Part shown: in pieces, positions 54,188 through 63,998 of the stretch
How the letters are laid out: each line of letters starts with the position of its first letter
Position numbering within the stretch: position 1 is the first letter of the stretch
Assembly (NCBI RefSeq): GCF_043195105.1
Contig: NZ_JBAFWO010000002.1
Length of the DNA: 64,000 nucleotides
Direction: 5' to 3' (one strand)
Source: NCEH01 sp002257205
GTDB lineage: Bacteria > Pseudomonadota > Alphaproteobacteria > Rhizobiales > Xanthobacteraceae
Notes under the pieces: model-generated
Database searches by the model: none
What the model saw: the letters and a program-made list of their open reading frames with translations, nothing else
Told to the model about the DNA's origin: nothing
Position numbers and translations under genes: made by a program

Positions 54188-54937
54188 ATGGCCGTGACGC
54201 TTGCTGATCTCAAGGTGAAGCTGTTCACTGACGGTGCCGACAAGGCGCAGATCGTCGAGATGGCGAAGCAGGCCCATATCGCCGGTTTCACCACCAATCC
54301 CTCCCTGCTGCGCAAGGCCGGCGTTTCCGACTACGAGGCCTATGCCCGCGACCTCGTCGAAGCCGTGCCCGACCGGCATATTTCCTTTGAAGTGTTCTCC
54401 GACGAGATCGACGAAATCCGTGCCCAGGCTCGCGTCATCGCCACCTGGGGCGCGCATGTGCACGTGAAACTTCCGGTCTCCACCACCCGCGGCGAGACCC
54501 TGTATGACATGGTGCGCGACCTGGTGCAGGACGGGGTGAAGGTGAACCTCACCGCCATCTTCGCCGTGCCGCAGGTGGAATTGGGCGTCGCGGCGCTGGC
54601 GGGCGGGGCGCCCTCCATCATCTCCGTATTCGCCGGCCGCCTCGCGGATCTCGGCATCGACTATGTGCCCGCCATCTCGAAAGCGGTGGAATTGTCCCGC
54701 GCCACGCCGAACGTGGAAGTCATCTGGGCCTCCACCCGCGAGGTGTGGAACGTGATCGAGGCCGACCGTCTCGGCTGCCAGATCATCACCGCCCCGGCCG
54801 ACGTGCTGAAGAAACTGCCCGCGCTCGGCAGCCGGACCGCCGACGAATTGTCCCTCGATGCCGTCAAGGCGTTCCGGGCGGATGCGCTGGCCACCGGCCT
54901 GACGCTCGACCTCTCCGGTCGCCGCGCCGCCGAATAG
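54188..54937 (+). CDS. Transaldolase (short, TalC/fructose-6-phosphate-aldolase family)
   Basis: A 249-residue TIM-barrel enzyme of the short transaldolase class. The Schiff-base Lys94 is in HVKLPVS, FTTNPSLLRKAG (about 34-45) and VIWASTREVWNVIEA are further family features. It transfers dihydroxyacetone units between sugar phosphates in the pentose phosphate pathway, or cleaves fructose 6-phosphate. It is slightly longer than typical 215-residue TalC proteins. ATG 54188 follows GGGAGAAGAAGCC. The nearest upstream feature is the parS site. It is followed by ppx with 147 bases between. Confidence 0.88.
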   Translation: MAVTLADLKVKLFTDGADKAQIVEMAKQAHIAGFTTNPSLLRKAGVSDYEAYARDLVEAVPDRHISFEVFSDEIDEIRAQARVIATWGAHVHVKLPVSTTRGETLYDMVRDLVQDGVKVNLTAIFAVPQVELGVAALAGGAPSIISVFAGRLADLGIDYVPAISKAVELSRATPNVEVIWASTREVWNVIEADRLGCQIITAPADVLKKLPALGSRTADELSLDAVKAFRADALATGLTLDLSGRRAAE

Positions 54938-55084
54938 GGCGCGGCCCGGCTTTCTCCCGCCGCAGGAGGGCAGGCGCATTGCGCCTTCCTCACCCGGTGT
55001 TACACTTCGTGTCGAAGCGACATTTTGACCGCAGGCGCACGAAGCTGAAAACCGGCACGGGCACAGGGCGGCGAGGGGTTTGAG

Positions 55085-56554
55085 ATGAGGGACGAGACGC
55101 ACGGGTCCGATCGGGACCCGGAGCGCTCTTGCCAGGAGAGTGAGGTCGAGCCTTGCTTTCCTTCGATCCGCACCGCCTTTGGCGGGGATGTGGCGGAAGA
55201 GGCGGTGCTTGATCCAAGCCCGCAGGCGGACCCGTGCGCCGCGCCCTGCGCCGAAGGCGCGAGTACATATTCAGCGCCGGCCTATCGGGCGCAAACCGTT
55301 CCTGCACAAGATTTTCCGGCACAGACTTTTCCACCACAGGCCTTGGGTTGGCGCGATGAAGCCGCGGCCTGCGGCCCCGTCTCGGCGATCCGGGGTCAGG
55401 CGTCGGATCAGCGCCCGGCGGAGCCGAGAAGCGCCGGCAGCCGTGGGCCCGCGCGCGCCGACGATGCCTGCGGCACCGAGGAAAGCGAGGACCCGCGCGG
55501 CCCGGCGGTGGCCGATCCCGCATCCTCCCATGCCCATGCGGGGGAGGGCCAGCAGGCCGTGCCCTCCTGCGATCGCATCTATGCGGCGCTGGATCTCGGC
55601 ACTAATAATTGCCGCCTGTTGATCGCCCGTCCCACCGCCCGCAATTTCCGCGTGGTGGATGCATTCTCCCGCATCGTGCGCCTGGGCGAAGGGCTCTCGG
55701 GCAGTGGGCGCCTCGGCGCGCCGGCCATGGGGCGCGCCATCGCGGCGCTGGAAGTGTGCGCCGGAAAGATCGCCGCGCGCGGCGTCTCCCGCGCCCGCAT
55801 CATCGCGACCGAAGCCTGCCGGGCGGCCGAGAATGGTGCCGACTTCTGCGCCGAGGTGGAGCGCCGCACCGGCCTCGTGCTGGAAGTGGTGGACCGCCGC
55901 ACGGAAGCCGGCCTTGCCGCCTCCGGCTGCGCCCCGCTGGTGGACCCCTCTTGCGACGGTGCCATTCTGTTCGATATCGGCGGCGGCTCCACCGAAGTGG
56001 TCTGGCTCGGCCGCCGCGCAGCGGGGGATGACGGACCGCCGCGCGCCCGCATCCGCTCCTGGGCCTCCATGCCGGTGGGCGTGGTTTCCCTGGCCGAGCG
56101 CCATGGCGGGGTCAAGGTTTCGCGCGAACTGTTCCTCAAGATGGTGGACGAAGTCCTTGATATGCTGGAGGGCGTGCGCCAGAGTTGGGGTGTTCGCCCA
56201 CCGGGGCGCATCCATTTGCTCGGCACGTCGGGCACCGTGACGACGGTCGCCGGCATCCATCTCGGGCTTGAGCGCTATGATCGCGCGCGCGTGGACGGCG
56301 CCTGGCTCCACGCTCGCGACATCAATGAGGTGGTGGACCGGCTCGTGGGCATGTCGTTCGAGGAACGGGTTTCCAACCCCTGCATCGGTGCGCAGCGGGC
56401 GGATCTGGTGCTCGCCGGCTGCGCCATCATGGAAGCCGTGCGGGAGGCTTTTCCCACGGATCGGCTGCGCGTCGCCGATCGGGGCTTGCGCGAAGGCATG
56501 CTGGTGCAGTTGATGCGGGCGGACGGGGCCTGGCGTCGCCATCGGTCCCAATAG
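55085..56554 (+). CDS. ppx: Ppx/GppA exopolyphosphatase-type phosphatase
   Basis: A 489-residue ASKHA-fold phosphatase. The first ~160 residues are a Pro/Ala/Glu-rich, disordered-looking extension with several Cys. The catalytic domain begins IYAALDLGTNNCRLLIA (about 165-181, phosphate 1) and carries LFDIGGGSTEVVWLG (phosphate 2) and LLGTSGTVTTVAGI near the end. It would hydrolyse polyphosphate or guanosine pentaphosphate and so affect phosphate store and stringent response. It lacks the C-terminal HD domain of E. coli Ppx. The start is the first ATG of the frame; a later start within the extension cannot be excluded. It is followed by rlmE, 9 bases later, in the common ppx-rlmE pair. Confidence 0.9.
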   Translation: MRDETHGSDRDPERSCQESEVEPCFPSIRTAFGGDVAEEAVLDPSPQADPCAAPCAEGASTYSAPAYRAQTVPAQDFPAQTFPPQALGWRDEAAACGPVSAIRGQASDQRPAEPRSAGSRGPARADDACGTEESEDPRGPAVADPASSHAHAGEGQQAVPSCDRIYAALDLGTNNCRLLIARPTARNFRVVDAFSRIVRLGEGLSGSGRLGAPAMGRAIAALEVCAGKIAARGVSRARIIATEACRAAENGADFCAEVERRTGLVLEVVDRRTEAGLAASGCAPLVDPSCDGAILFDIGGGSTEVVWLGRRAAGDDGPPRARIRSWASMPVGVVSLAERHGGVKVSRELFLKMVDEVLDMLEGVRQSWGVRPPGRIHLLGTSGTVTTVAGIHLGLERYDRARVDGAWLHARDINEVVDRLVGMSFEERVSNPCIGAQRADLVLAGCAIMEAVREAFPTDRLRVADRGLREGMLVQLMRADGAWRRHRSQ

Positions 56555-56563
56555 GAGCATCGC

Positions 56564-57307
56564 GTGACCAATCCAACCCGGGGCCCGGATGGGCGGCCGC
56601 TGAAAGTGCGCGTGAAAAACGCCCGCAGCCGCACCACCTCCTCGCAGAAATGGCTGCAACGGCAGCTCAACGACCCCTATGTCGCCCGCGCCAGGCGGGA
56701 GGGCTATCGCTCGCGCGCGGCCTACAAGCTGATCGAGATGGACGAAAAGGCGTATCTGCTGAAAAAAGGCATGCGCATCGTCGATCTCGGTGCTGCCCCC
56801 GGCGGCTGGAGCCAGGTGGCGGCCAAGAAGATCGGCCTGGAGGAGGGCCGCGGCAAGATCGTCGCCATCGATTTGCTGGAGATGGAGCCGGTGACCGGCG
56901 TCATCTTCGAGCAGCTGGATTTCCTGGACGAGAAAGCGCCAGCGCGATTGCTGGAATTGCTGGACGGGCGGGCGGATATCGTCATGTCCGACATGGCCGC
57001 CAACGCCACCGGGCACAAGAAGACCGACCATATCAAGATCGTCGCCCTGGTCGAACTGGCGGTGGAATTCGCCCGGCAGGTGCTCGCGCCCGGTGGCACG
57101 TTTCTGGCCAAAGTGATCCAGGGCGGCACCGAAGGCGTGCTATTGGCGGACCTCAAGCGGGATTTCACCTCCGTGAAGCACCTCAAGCCCGCCGCGAGCC
57201 GCGCGGATTCGGCGGAACTCTATGTTCTGGCGACCGGTTTTCGCGGCAAGGCCGATCCGCTGCCGGGCGAGGAGGGCTATGCCCCCATCGGGCAATCCGC
57301 CGATTGA
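56564..57307 (+). CDS. rlmE: 23S rRNA Um2552 2'-O-methyltransferase
   Basis: RlmE (RrmJ/FtsJ) methylates the ribose of U2552 in the A-loop of 23S rRNA in late 50S assembly. The 247-residue product has the K-D-K catalytic residues: Lys55 in YRSRAAYKL, Asp143 in MSDMAANATG and Lys183 in FLAKVIQGG; a Glu in SAELYVLATG completes the tetrad. The SAM motif I is VDLGAAPGGWSQVA (73-86). The N-terminus (~30 residues) is basic, fitting rRNA binding. GTG start at 56564 has AGGAG upstream. Operon partner of ppx. It converges with fmdB across 21 bases. Confidence 0.95.
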   Translation: MTNPTRGPDGRPLKVRVKNARSRTTSSQKWLQRQLNDPYVARARREGYRSRAAYKLIEMDEKAYLLKKGMRIVDLGAAPGGWSQVAAKKIGLEEGRGKIVAIDLLEMEPVTGVIFEQLDFLDEKAPARLLELLDGRADIVMSDMAANATGHKKTDHIKIVALVELAVEFARQVLAPGGTFLAKVIQGGTEGVLLADLKRDFTSVKHLKPAASRADSAELYVLATGFRGKADPLPGEEGYAPIGQSAD

Positions 57308-57328
57308 GGTTTATCGTTCTGCGCCGGC

Positions 57329-57682
57329 CTAATGGCTGATCATCCAGGGGCGGGCCGAGGGGAAGCTCTTGGCGCCGTTCTGCGCGGTCCTGGTGCGGCT
57401 CTTCATCTTGCCCGAACAGCAGCCGCAGCCGGGGCCGTGCTTGGCTGAAGCCTGCGTCGCCGCGAACTGGCCGACGCTCATCGGCGCGTTTGCGCTGCGT
57501 TCATTGGTGGAAAGCGCGGTGCGGCGGCCGGCATCCATCGTGGCGAGGCGCGGCGCGCTGAGGATGGCGCGGGGCGAAGAGGCCGCGCATTCCGGGCACT
57601 CCTGCGGGTGGTTGTATTCGCTCATGGGCCGGATCTTTGTGAAGGGGCCGCAGGCGTCGCACATATAATCATAGACCGGCAT
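57329..57682 (-). CDS. fmdB: FmdB-family zinc-ribbon protein
   Basis: A 117-residue protein starting MPVYDYMCDACGPF, the FmdB opening. CxxC pairs at residues 8-11 and 29-32 (CPEC) form a zinc ribbon, and a later GCGCCSGK cluster adds more Cys. FmdB is a proposed regulator of formamidase expression, named from methylotroph operons. Adjacent formamidase gene 53 bases upstream supports this. The frame is open beyond 57682, but the conserved start is clear. It is the last gene of the amide operon. Confidence 0.9.
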   Translation of the reverse strand: MPVYDYMCDACGPFTKIRPMSEYNHPQECPECAASSPRAILSAPRLATMDAGRRTALSTNERSANAPMSVGQFAATQASAKHGPGCGCCSGKMKSRTRTAQNGAKSFPSARPWMISH

Positions 57683-57735
57683 AAGCTCTCTCCGAGAAGG
57701 GAGGGCCGGGGACATCGCCCCGGCCCGGACGGCGC

Positions 57736-58965
57736 TCACAAATCGGGCGAAAGCGGCATGTCGATGGAGCCGTCGAGGAATTTGGTTGGCCCCGCGGAGG
57801 TGGGATTGATGTCGAAATCGAAGATTTCGGTGGGCAGCCAGAGCGTGGCGCAGGCGTTGGGAATATCCACGACGCCGGAAATATGCCCCTGCACCGGCGC
57901 CGTGCCGAGGATGGAATAGGCCTGGGCGCCGGAATATCCGAATTTCTTCAGGTATTCGATGGCGTTGAGGCAGGCCTGACGATAGGCGACATGCACATCG
58001 AGATAATGCTGGGCGCCATCCTCATCCACCGAAATGCCTTCGAAGATCAGATAATCCTTGTAATTGGGGGTGATGGGCGAGGGCTTGAAGATGGGATTCT
58101 TGATCCCGTATTTCGCCATGCCGCCCTTGAGCACGTCCACCTTCAGATGCACCCAGCCGGCCATTTCGATGGCGCCGCAGAAGGTGATCTCGCCGTCGCC
58201 CTGGGAGAAATGCAGGTCGCCCATGGAGAGGCCGCCGCCATCCACATAGACCGGGAAATAGATCTTCGAGCCGCGCGAGAGGTCCTTGATGTCGCAATTG
58301 CCGCCATGCTCGCGCGGCGGAACCGTGCGCGCGCCTTCGGCCGCCGCCTTGGCCTTCGCCTCGCCGGTGAGCCGGCCCATGTGCGCGGTGGGGCCGAACG
58401 GCGGATTGGCGAGCGGGGGCACGCGGGTCGGGTTGGTGGCGATGAAATCCACCTCGCGCTTGTTCCAGGTCTCCAGGAGCTTCGGATCAGGCAGGCAGCC
58501 GATCAGGCCAGGATGGATGAGGCCGGCGAAATTCACTCCCGGAATATGCCGGGACGAGGTGAACATGCCTTTGAAATCCCAGATGGATTTCTGCGCCGAG
58601 GGGAAATGTTCGGTGAGGAAGCCGCCGCCATTGGTCTTGGAGAAGAAGCCGTTGAAGCCCCATTGGCTGCTCGGCATGGCGCCGATATCCAGCAGGTCCA
58701 CCACCAGCAGGTCGCCCGGCTCGGCCCCCTTCACCCCGATCGGGCCGGAGAGGAAATGCACGATCGACAGGTCGATATCGCGCACATCGTCGGCGCTGTC
58801 GTTGTTCTGGATGAAGCCGCCGGTCCAGTCATAGGTCTCGACGATGAAATCGTCGCCGGGCTTCACCCAGGCTACCATGGGAATGTCGGGGTGCCAGCGA
58901 TTGTGCACCATGTCATTGTCATAGGCGGACTGGTTGAGATCGACCTTAATCAAAGTATCGGCCAT
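57736..58965 (-). CDS. fmdA: Formamidase (FmdA/AmdA family)
   Basis: A 409-residue acetamidase/formamidase-family enzyme that hydrolyses formamide to formate and ammonia; related enzymes accept acetamide and other short amides. MADTLIKVDLNQSAYDNDMV opens it, NRWHPDIPMVAWVKPGDDF and GAEPGDLLVVDLLDIG are typical, and HFSQGDGEITFCGAIEMAG (about 236-254) belongs to the active-site region with a conserved His/Asp/Cys. Formamidase rather than acetamidase is supported by length, the FmdB neighbour and the dedicated ABC transporter upstream. The product gives nitrogen (ammonia) and formate. Confidence 0.95.
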   Translation of the reverse strand: MADTLIKVDLNQSAYDNDMVHNRWHPDIPMVAWVKPGDDFIVETYDWTGGFIQNNDSADDVRDIDLSIVHFLSGPIGVKGAEPGDLLVVDLLDIGAMPSSQWGFNGFFSKTNGGGFLTEHFPSAQKSIWDFKGMFTSSRHIPGVNFAGLIHPGLIGCLPDPKLLETWNKREVDFIATNPTRVPPLANPPFGPTAHMGRLTGEAKAKAAAEGARTVPPREHGGNCDIKDLSRGSKIYFPVYVDGGGLSMGDLHFSQGDGEITFCGAIEMAGWVHLKVDVLKGGMAKYGIKNPIFKPSPITPNYKDYLIFEGISVDEDGAQHYLDVHVAYRQACLNAIEYLKKFGYSGAQAYSILGTAPVQGHISGVVDIPNACATLWLPTEIFDFDINPTSAGPTKFLDGSIDMPLSPDL

Positions 58966-59043
58966 GGACAGCTCCCAGCTTGCTTGAGTCTCTTGGGCGA
59001 AAAGGAGAATTTTGGGCGAAGGGAAAGGGGCGAGGCGCGCGCC

Positions 59044-59733
59044 TCACACCGAAAGGAATTTGGCGACCTTGGCCTCGTCGATGTCGGCCCGCAGGTCCTC
59101 GTGGACGATGGCGCCGTTCTCCAGCACCAGCACCCGGTCGGCGATGTCGAGGGCGAAGGAGAGCACCTGCTCGGACACCACGATGGAAAGGCCTTTCTCA
59201 TCGCGGATGCGCTTCAGCGTGCGCGCCATCTCGCGGATGATGGAGGGCTGGATGCCCTCCGTCGGCTCGTCCAGCAGCAGCACTTTGGGCTTGGTGGCGA
59301 GCGCACGGGCGATGGCCAATTGCTGCTGTTGGCCGCCGGACAGATTGCCGCCGCGCCGGTGCTTCATGTCCAGAAGCACCGGAAACAATTCGTAGATATC
59401 GCCGGGCACCTTGCTGGCGCCGGAGCAAACGAGGCCGGTCTCGATATTCTCCTCCACCGTCATGGCGGAGAAGATCATGCGGCCCTGCGGCACATAGGCG
59501 ACGCCTTTCGCCACCCGCTCATAGCTTTTGAGTGCGGTGATCTCGCTTTGGCCGATGGAAACCTTCCCGGACCGGGTCGGCACCACGCCCATGAGCGATT
59601 TCATCAGCGTGGTCTTGCCCATGCCGTTGCGGCCCATGATGGCCACGATCTCATTGGGCGCGACGGTGAAATTCAGGCCGTGCAGGACCTCGCTCTGCCC
59701 GTAGGAGACGACGAGATTGGAAACGTCGAGCAT
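59044..59733 (-). CDS. Urea/short-chain-amide ABC transporter ATP-binding protein (UrtE-like)
   Basis: A 229-residue ATPase with Walker A GRNGMGKTT, signature LSGGQQQQLAIARAL and Walker B VLLLDEPTEGIQPS. The GMGKTT variant and EGIQPSII follow UrtE/amide-transporter subunits rather than LivF. It is the fifth component of the transporter and lies 78 bases upstream of the formamidase gene, which supports import of amide for immediate hydrolysis. Its start is 11 bases after the UrtD-like stop. Confidence 0.92.
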   Translation of the reverse strand: MLDVSNLVVSYGQSEVLHGLNFTVAPNEIVAIMGRNGMGKTTLMKSLMGVVPTRSGKVSIGQSEITALKSYERVAKGVAYVPQGRMIFSAMTVEENIETGLVCSGASKVPGDIYELFPVLLDMKHRRGGNLSGGQQQQLAIARALATKPKVLLLDEPTEGIQPSIIREMARTLKRIRDEKGLSIVVSEQVLSFALDIADRVLVLENGAIVHEDLRADIDEAKVAKFLSV

Positions 59734-59744
59734 TTTTCGCCCTC

Positions 59745-60512
<768 letters not shown>

Positions 60513-60524
60513 GGGTCTTGCTCC

Positions 60525-61664
60525 TCACTCGGCCAGGGTCGGGGCGGTGCCGGGCGCGGCATCGGCACCCGGGCTGCGCTTGCGGGCGAATAGGGCGTCG
60601 ATGTGCGGCTCCACATAGGTGCGATAGAGGCCGGCGAGGCCGTTCGGGAACAGCAGCACCACGGCGATGAACAGGCCGCCGAGGCCGAACAGCCAGAGTT
60701 CGGGAAAGCTTTCGGAGAACGAGGTCTTGGCCCAGTTTACGAGCAGCGTGCCATAGACCGCGCCGAGCAGGGAAAGCCGCCCGCCCACCGCCGCATAGAT
60801 GACCATCTCGATGGAGGGCACGATGCCCACGAAGGAGGGCGACATGAAGCCCACCTGCAAGGTAAACATGGCCCCGCCGACCCCCGCGAGCGCGGCCGCG
60901 AAGCAGAACACGAAGATCTTGTAGCTGGCCACATCGTAACCGGAGAAGCGGACCCGGTCCTCCTTGTCCCGCATGGCGACGAGGATGCGGCCGAGCTTCG
61001 AGCGGCGGATGAACTGGCACAGCAGGATGCAGCCGATCAGCAGCCCGCCGTTGACGAAGTAGAGGATGGTCTTCGCGCCGTCTGTGCGGATGTCCCAGCC
61101 GTGCAGGGTGCGCAGATCGGTGATGCCGTTGATGCCGCCGGTATAGCCCTGCTGGCCGACGATGAGGATCGTCACGATCGCCGCCATGGCCTGGGTGATG
61201 ATGGCGAAATACACGCCGCCCACGCGCCGTTTGAACAGGGCGAAGGCGATGATCAGCGCCAGGATCGCCGGCACCAGCACCACCGCCGCGAGCGAAAAGC
61301 CGAGCGACTTGAACGGCACCCAGAAGAAGGGCAGCTCGGTGATCTGGTTCCAGTCCATGAAGTCCGGAATGCCAGGCGTGGACTGGATCTTGGTTGCTTC
61401 GATGCTGGAGGATTCCAGCTTCAGATACATGGCCATGCAATAGCCGCCGAGGCCGAAGAACACGCCCTGGCCCAGCGAGAGAATGCCGGCATTGCCCCAG
61501 CACAGCACCAGGCCCACGGCGACGAAGGCATAGGTGAGATATTTGCCCACCATGTTGAGGCGGAAGGGGTCGAGGATCGCCGGCAGGATCACGAACAGCA
61601 GGGCGGCCAGAATCAGAACGCCGACGAGGTCCTTGGAGCGCAGGGTGAAAGATTCGCTTTGCAT
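60525..61664 (-). CDS. Urea/short-chain-amide ABC permease (UrtC/FmdF-like)
   Basis: A 379-residue inner-membrane permease with about ten hydrophobic segments. WGNAGILSLGQGVFFGLGGY is the UrtC hallmark, and DKEDRVRFSGYDVASYKIFV the cytoplasmic coupling loop. A Pro/Ala-rich tail ends the protein. ATG 61664 was chosen by the hydrophilic leader and first span; the open frame further upstream covers the adjacent urtB-like gene in another frame and is discounted. It lies 11 bases after the UrtB-like stop. Confidence 0.93.
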   Translation of the reverse strand: MQSESFTLRSKDLVGVLILAALLFVILPAILDPFRLNMVGKYLTYAFVAVGLVLCWGNAGILSLGQGVFFGLGGYCMAMYLKLESSSIEATKIQSTPGIPDFMDWNQITELPFFWVPFKSLGFSLAAVVLVPAILALIIAFALFKRRVGGVYFAIITQAMAAIVTILIVGQQGYTGGINGITDLRTLHGWDIRTDGAKTILYFVNGGLLIGCILLCQFIRRSKLGRILVAMRDKEDRVRFSGYDVASYKIFVFCFAAALAGVGGAMFTLQVGFMSPSFVGIVPSIEMVIYAAVGGRLSLLGAVYGTLLVNWAKTSFSESFPELWLFGLGGLFIAVVLLFPNGLAGLYRTYVEPHIDALFARKRSPGADAAPGTAPTLAE

Positions 61665-61675
61665 GTGTGCGCTCC

Positions 61676-62599
61676 TCAGCGGCGGACTTTGAGGACGAAG
61701 AGGCCTTCGGGGCGCACCATCAGGATTCCGACGACCACCATCAGCGTCAGCACTTTGGCCATGGAGCCGGACATGAAGAATTCCATGGTCGACTGGGCCT
61801 GGGAGATGGTGAAGGCCGAAGCGATGGTGCCGAGCAGGCTCGCGGCGCCGCCGAACACCACCACCAGGAAGGTGTCGACAATATAGAGCTGGCCCGCCGT
61901 GGGCCCGGTCGAGCCGATCATGGTGAAGGCGCTCCCCGCGATGCCGGCGATGCCGCAGCCGAGCCCGAAGGTGGTGCGGTCCACCCGCTCGGTATTGATG
62001 CCCACCGCCCCCGCCATGGTGCGGTTCTGCATCACCGAGCGCACCTGCAACCCCCAGCGCGAGCGATACATCAGCAGATAGACCGCGCCGGCGATCAGCG
62101 TGGTGAGGCCCATGACGAACAGGCCGTTGATCTGCACGTCGATGGTGTCGGTGACGGGGAGCGAGCCCATCATCCAATCGGGCAGTTCGACACCCACTTC
62201 GCGCGCGCCGAAGATGGAGCGGAAGGCCTGCTGCATGATGAGCGACAGCCCCCAGGTGGCGAGCAGCGTGTCGAGCGGGCGCTTGTAGAGAAAGCGGATC
62301 ATGCTCCACTCCACCAGCATGCCGAGCGCTCCGGAAGCCAGGAAGGCAATCACCATGGCAACGAAGAAGTAGATGGGATAAAGGCCAGGCAGATAGGTCT
62401 GAAATATCTGAGACGTCAGATAGGTCATATAGGCGCCGAGGATCATGAATTCGCCGTGCGCCATGTTGATGACGCCCATCTGGCCGAAGATGATGGCCAG
62501 CCCCAGCGACATCAGCACGAAGACCGAAAACAGGATCAGGCCCGCAAATGCCTGCATGGCGAAGATGGAGCCAAGCTCTCCGAGCGAATATCCCAGCAT
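61676..62599 (-). CDS. Urea/short-chain-amide ABC permease (UrtB/FmdE-like)
   Basis: A 307-residue permease with about eight hydrophobic segments. SLGLAIIFGQMGVINMAHGE near residue 32 and RTTFGLGCGIAGIAGSAFTM mark the UrtB/FmdE family. ATG 62599 is used; TTG one codon earlier is possible. A 148-base gap with palindromic repeats separates it from the binding-protein gene, so, as in the hydroxylase operon, the receptor message may be processed apart from the permease message. Confidence 0.93.
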   Translation of the reverse strand: MLGYSLGELGSIFAMQAFAGLILFSVFVLMSLGLAIIFGQMGVINMAHGEFMILGAYMTYLTSQIFQTYLPGLYPIYFFVAMVIAFLASGALGMLVEWSMIRFLYKRPLDTLLATWGLSLIMQQAFRSIFGAREVGVELPDWMMGSLPVTDTIDVQINGLFVMGLTTLIAGAVYLLMYRSRWGLQVRSVMQNRTMAGAVGINTERVDRTTFGLGCGIAGIAGSAFTMIGSTGPTAGQLYIVDTFLVVVFGGAASLLGTIASAFTISQAQSTMEFFMSGSMAKVLTLMVVVGILMVRPEGLFVLKVRR

Positions 62600-62625
62600 C
62601 AAAACACCCCCGTGGTGATTTCCTG

Positions 62626-62734
62626 CCCCTCTCCCCGAGGGGAAAGGGGTGGGTGAGGGGCTGCGACCTCACCGGAGAGTCGCGAGCCCCTCACCCGCCG
62701 CCTGCGGCGTCGACCTCTCCCCCTCGGGGAGAGG
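62626..62734. repeat. Palindromic repeat after the amide-binding-protein gene
   Basis: A CTCTCCCC...GGGG and CCTCACCC...CTCTCCCCCTCGGGGAGAGG palindrome block related to the one at 17409-17868. In both places it lies between the binding-protein gene and the first permease gene of a HAAT-type ABC operon. No gene is seen. Confidence 0.75.
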
Positions 62735-62747
62735 TTAAAGCCTCAAC

Positions 62748-63998
62748 TCATTGGTATCCCTTGGGGAAGGGGTTCGGCTCGACCAGTTCGGCAGTTTCGA
62801 AGACGACATCGTACTGGCCGTCGGGGCGGGCCTTGCCGACGCGGGTCTTGCTCCACAGATGGTGATTTTCGTGGATGCGGACATAGCCTTCCGGCGCCTT
62901 GTCGAAGGCAACGCCCGGGGAAGCGGCGGCGATCTTGTCGATGTCGAACGAGCCCGCCTTCTCCGCCGTGAGTTTCCACAGCCAGGGGCCCAGATAAGCC
63001 GCCTGCGTCACGTCGCCGATGACGATCTTGTCGCCGTAGGTCTTCTTGAATGCCTCGACGAACGCCTTGTTGTTGGGATTGTCGAGCGATTGGAAGTATT
63101 TCATGCAGGCGAAGGCGCCCGCGATATTTTCACCGCCGATGCCCAGGATCTCGTCCTCGGTGACCGAAATGGTCAGCAGGGTCTGCTTGGAAAGGTCGAT
63201 GCCCGCTGCCTTGAGCTGTTTGTAGAAGGCGACGTTGGAGCCGCCGACGATGATGGCATAGATCACGTCGGGCTTGGTGAGCTTGATCTTGTTGATGGCC
63301 GAATTAAATTGCGTATGCCCGAGCGGGAAATATTCCTCGCCCACCACCTTGAGCTTGAGGAAGTTCTCGATATGCTTGCGGGCGATCTTGTTGGAGGTGC
63401 GCGGCCAGATATAGTCGGAGCCGAGCAGATAGAAGGTCTGCGCGCCACGCTCCTTCACCACCCAATTGAGGCCGGCGATGATCTGCTGGGTCGCTTCCTG
63501 CCCGGTATAGATGACGTTCTTGGACTGCTCGAGTCCTTCATAGAAAGTCGGATAATAGAGCATGCCGTTATATTGCTCGAACACCGGCAGAACCGCTTTG
63601 CGGGAGGCGGAGGTCCAGCAGCCGAACACCGAGGCGCACTTGTCCTGCACCAGCAGCTTCTTGGCCTTCTCGGCGAAGGTCGGCCAGTCGCTCGCGCCAT
63701 CCTCCTGGATATATTTGATCTTGCGGCCAAGAATGCCGCCGGCCGCGTTGATCTGGTCGATTGCGAGCTTTTCCGCCTGGACCGAGCCGGTCTCGGAAAT
63801 AGCCATGGTGCCGGTGACGGAATGCAGGATGCCCACCGTGACTTCCGTATCGGTCACGGCGAGCCCGGTGGTATTCACCGCTGATGTCGCCGGCGCCTGG
63901 GCATAAGCGGCGCCGGAAAACAATGTCGTTGCAGGAATAAGGGAAGCAAGAGGCAGTGCCGCTGCGCCCTTCAAGACATCCCGGCGCGTTGTGCTCAT
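62748..63998 (-). CDS. Urea/short-chain-amide ABC transporter binding protein (UrtA/FmdD-like)
   Basis: A 416-residue periplasmic receptor. TTRRDVLKGAAALPLASLIP (residues 3-22) is a twin-Arg-type signal, so Tat export is likely. The mature domain begins VTVGILHSVTGTMAISETG, and FGCWTSASRKAVLPVFEQYN and NWVVKERGAQTFYLLGSDYI are typical of urea- and amide-binding members. It should be the first gene of the operon that ends with fmdA-fmdB. The promoter region lies outside the window, 2 bases from its start. Formamide or a related amide, and not urea, is the likely ligand because of the formamidase. Confidence 0.95.
   Translation of the reverse strand: MSTTRRDVLKGAAALPLASLIPATTLFSGAAYAQAPATSAVNTTGLAVTDTEVTVGILHSVTGTMAISETGSVQAEKLAIDQINAAGGILGRKIKYIQEDGASDWPTFAEKAKKLLVQDKCASVFGCWTSASRKAVLPVFEQYNGMLYYPTFYEGLEQSKNVIYTGQEATQQIIAGLNWVVKERGAQTFYLLGSDYIWPRTSNKIARKHIENFLKLKVVGEEYFPLGHTQFNSAINKIKLTKPDVIYAIIVGGSNVAFYKQLKAAGIDLSKQTLLTISVTEDEILGIGGENIAGAFACMKYFQSLDNPNNKAFVEAFKKTYGDKIVIGDVTQAAYLGPWLWKLTAEKAGSFDIDKIAAASPGVAFDKAPEGYVRIHENHHLWSKTRVGKARPDGQYDVVFETAELVEPNPFPKGYQ

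Noticed and set aside
54471..54480. A second parS-like word, CACGTGAAAC, inside the transaldolase gene
   Set aside because: Only half of the palindrome matches and it is explained by codons for a conserved protein stretch (HVHVKL).
54020..55102. Large minus-strand open frame opposite transaldolase
   Set aside because: A high-GC antisense shadow; the plus-strand transaldolase has catalytic motifs and normal length.
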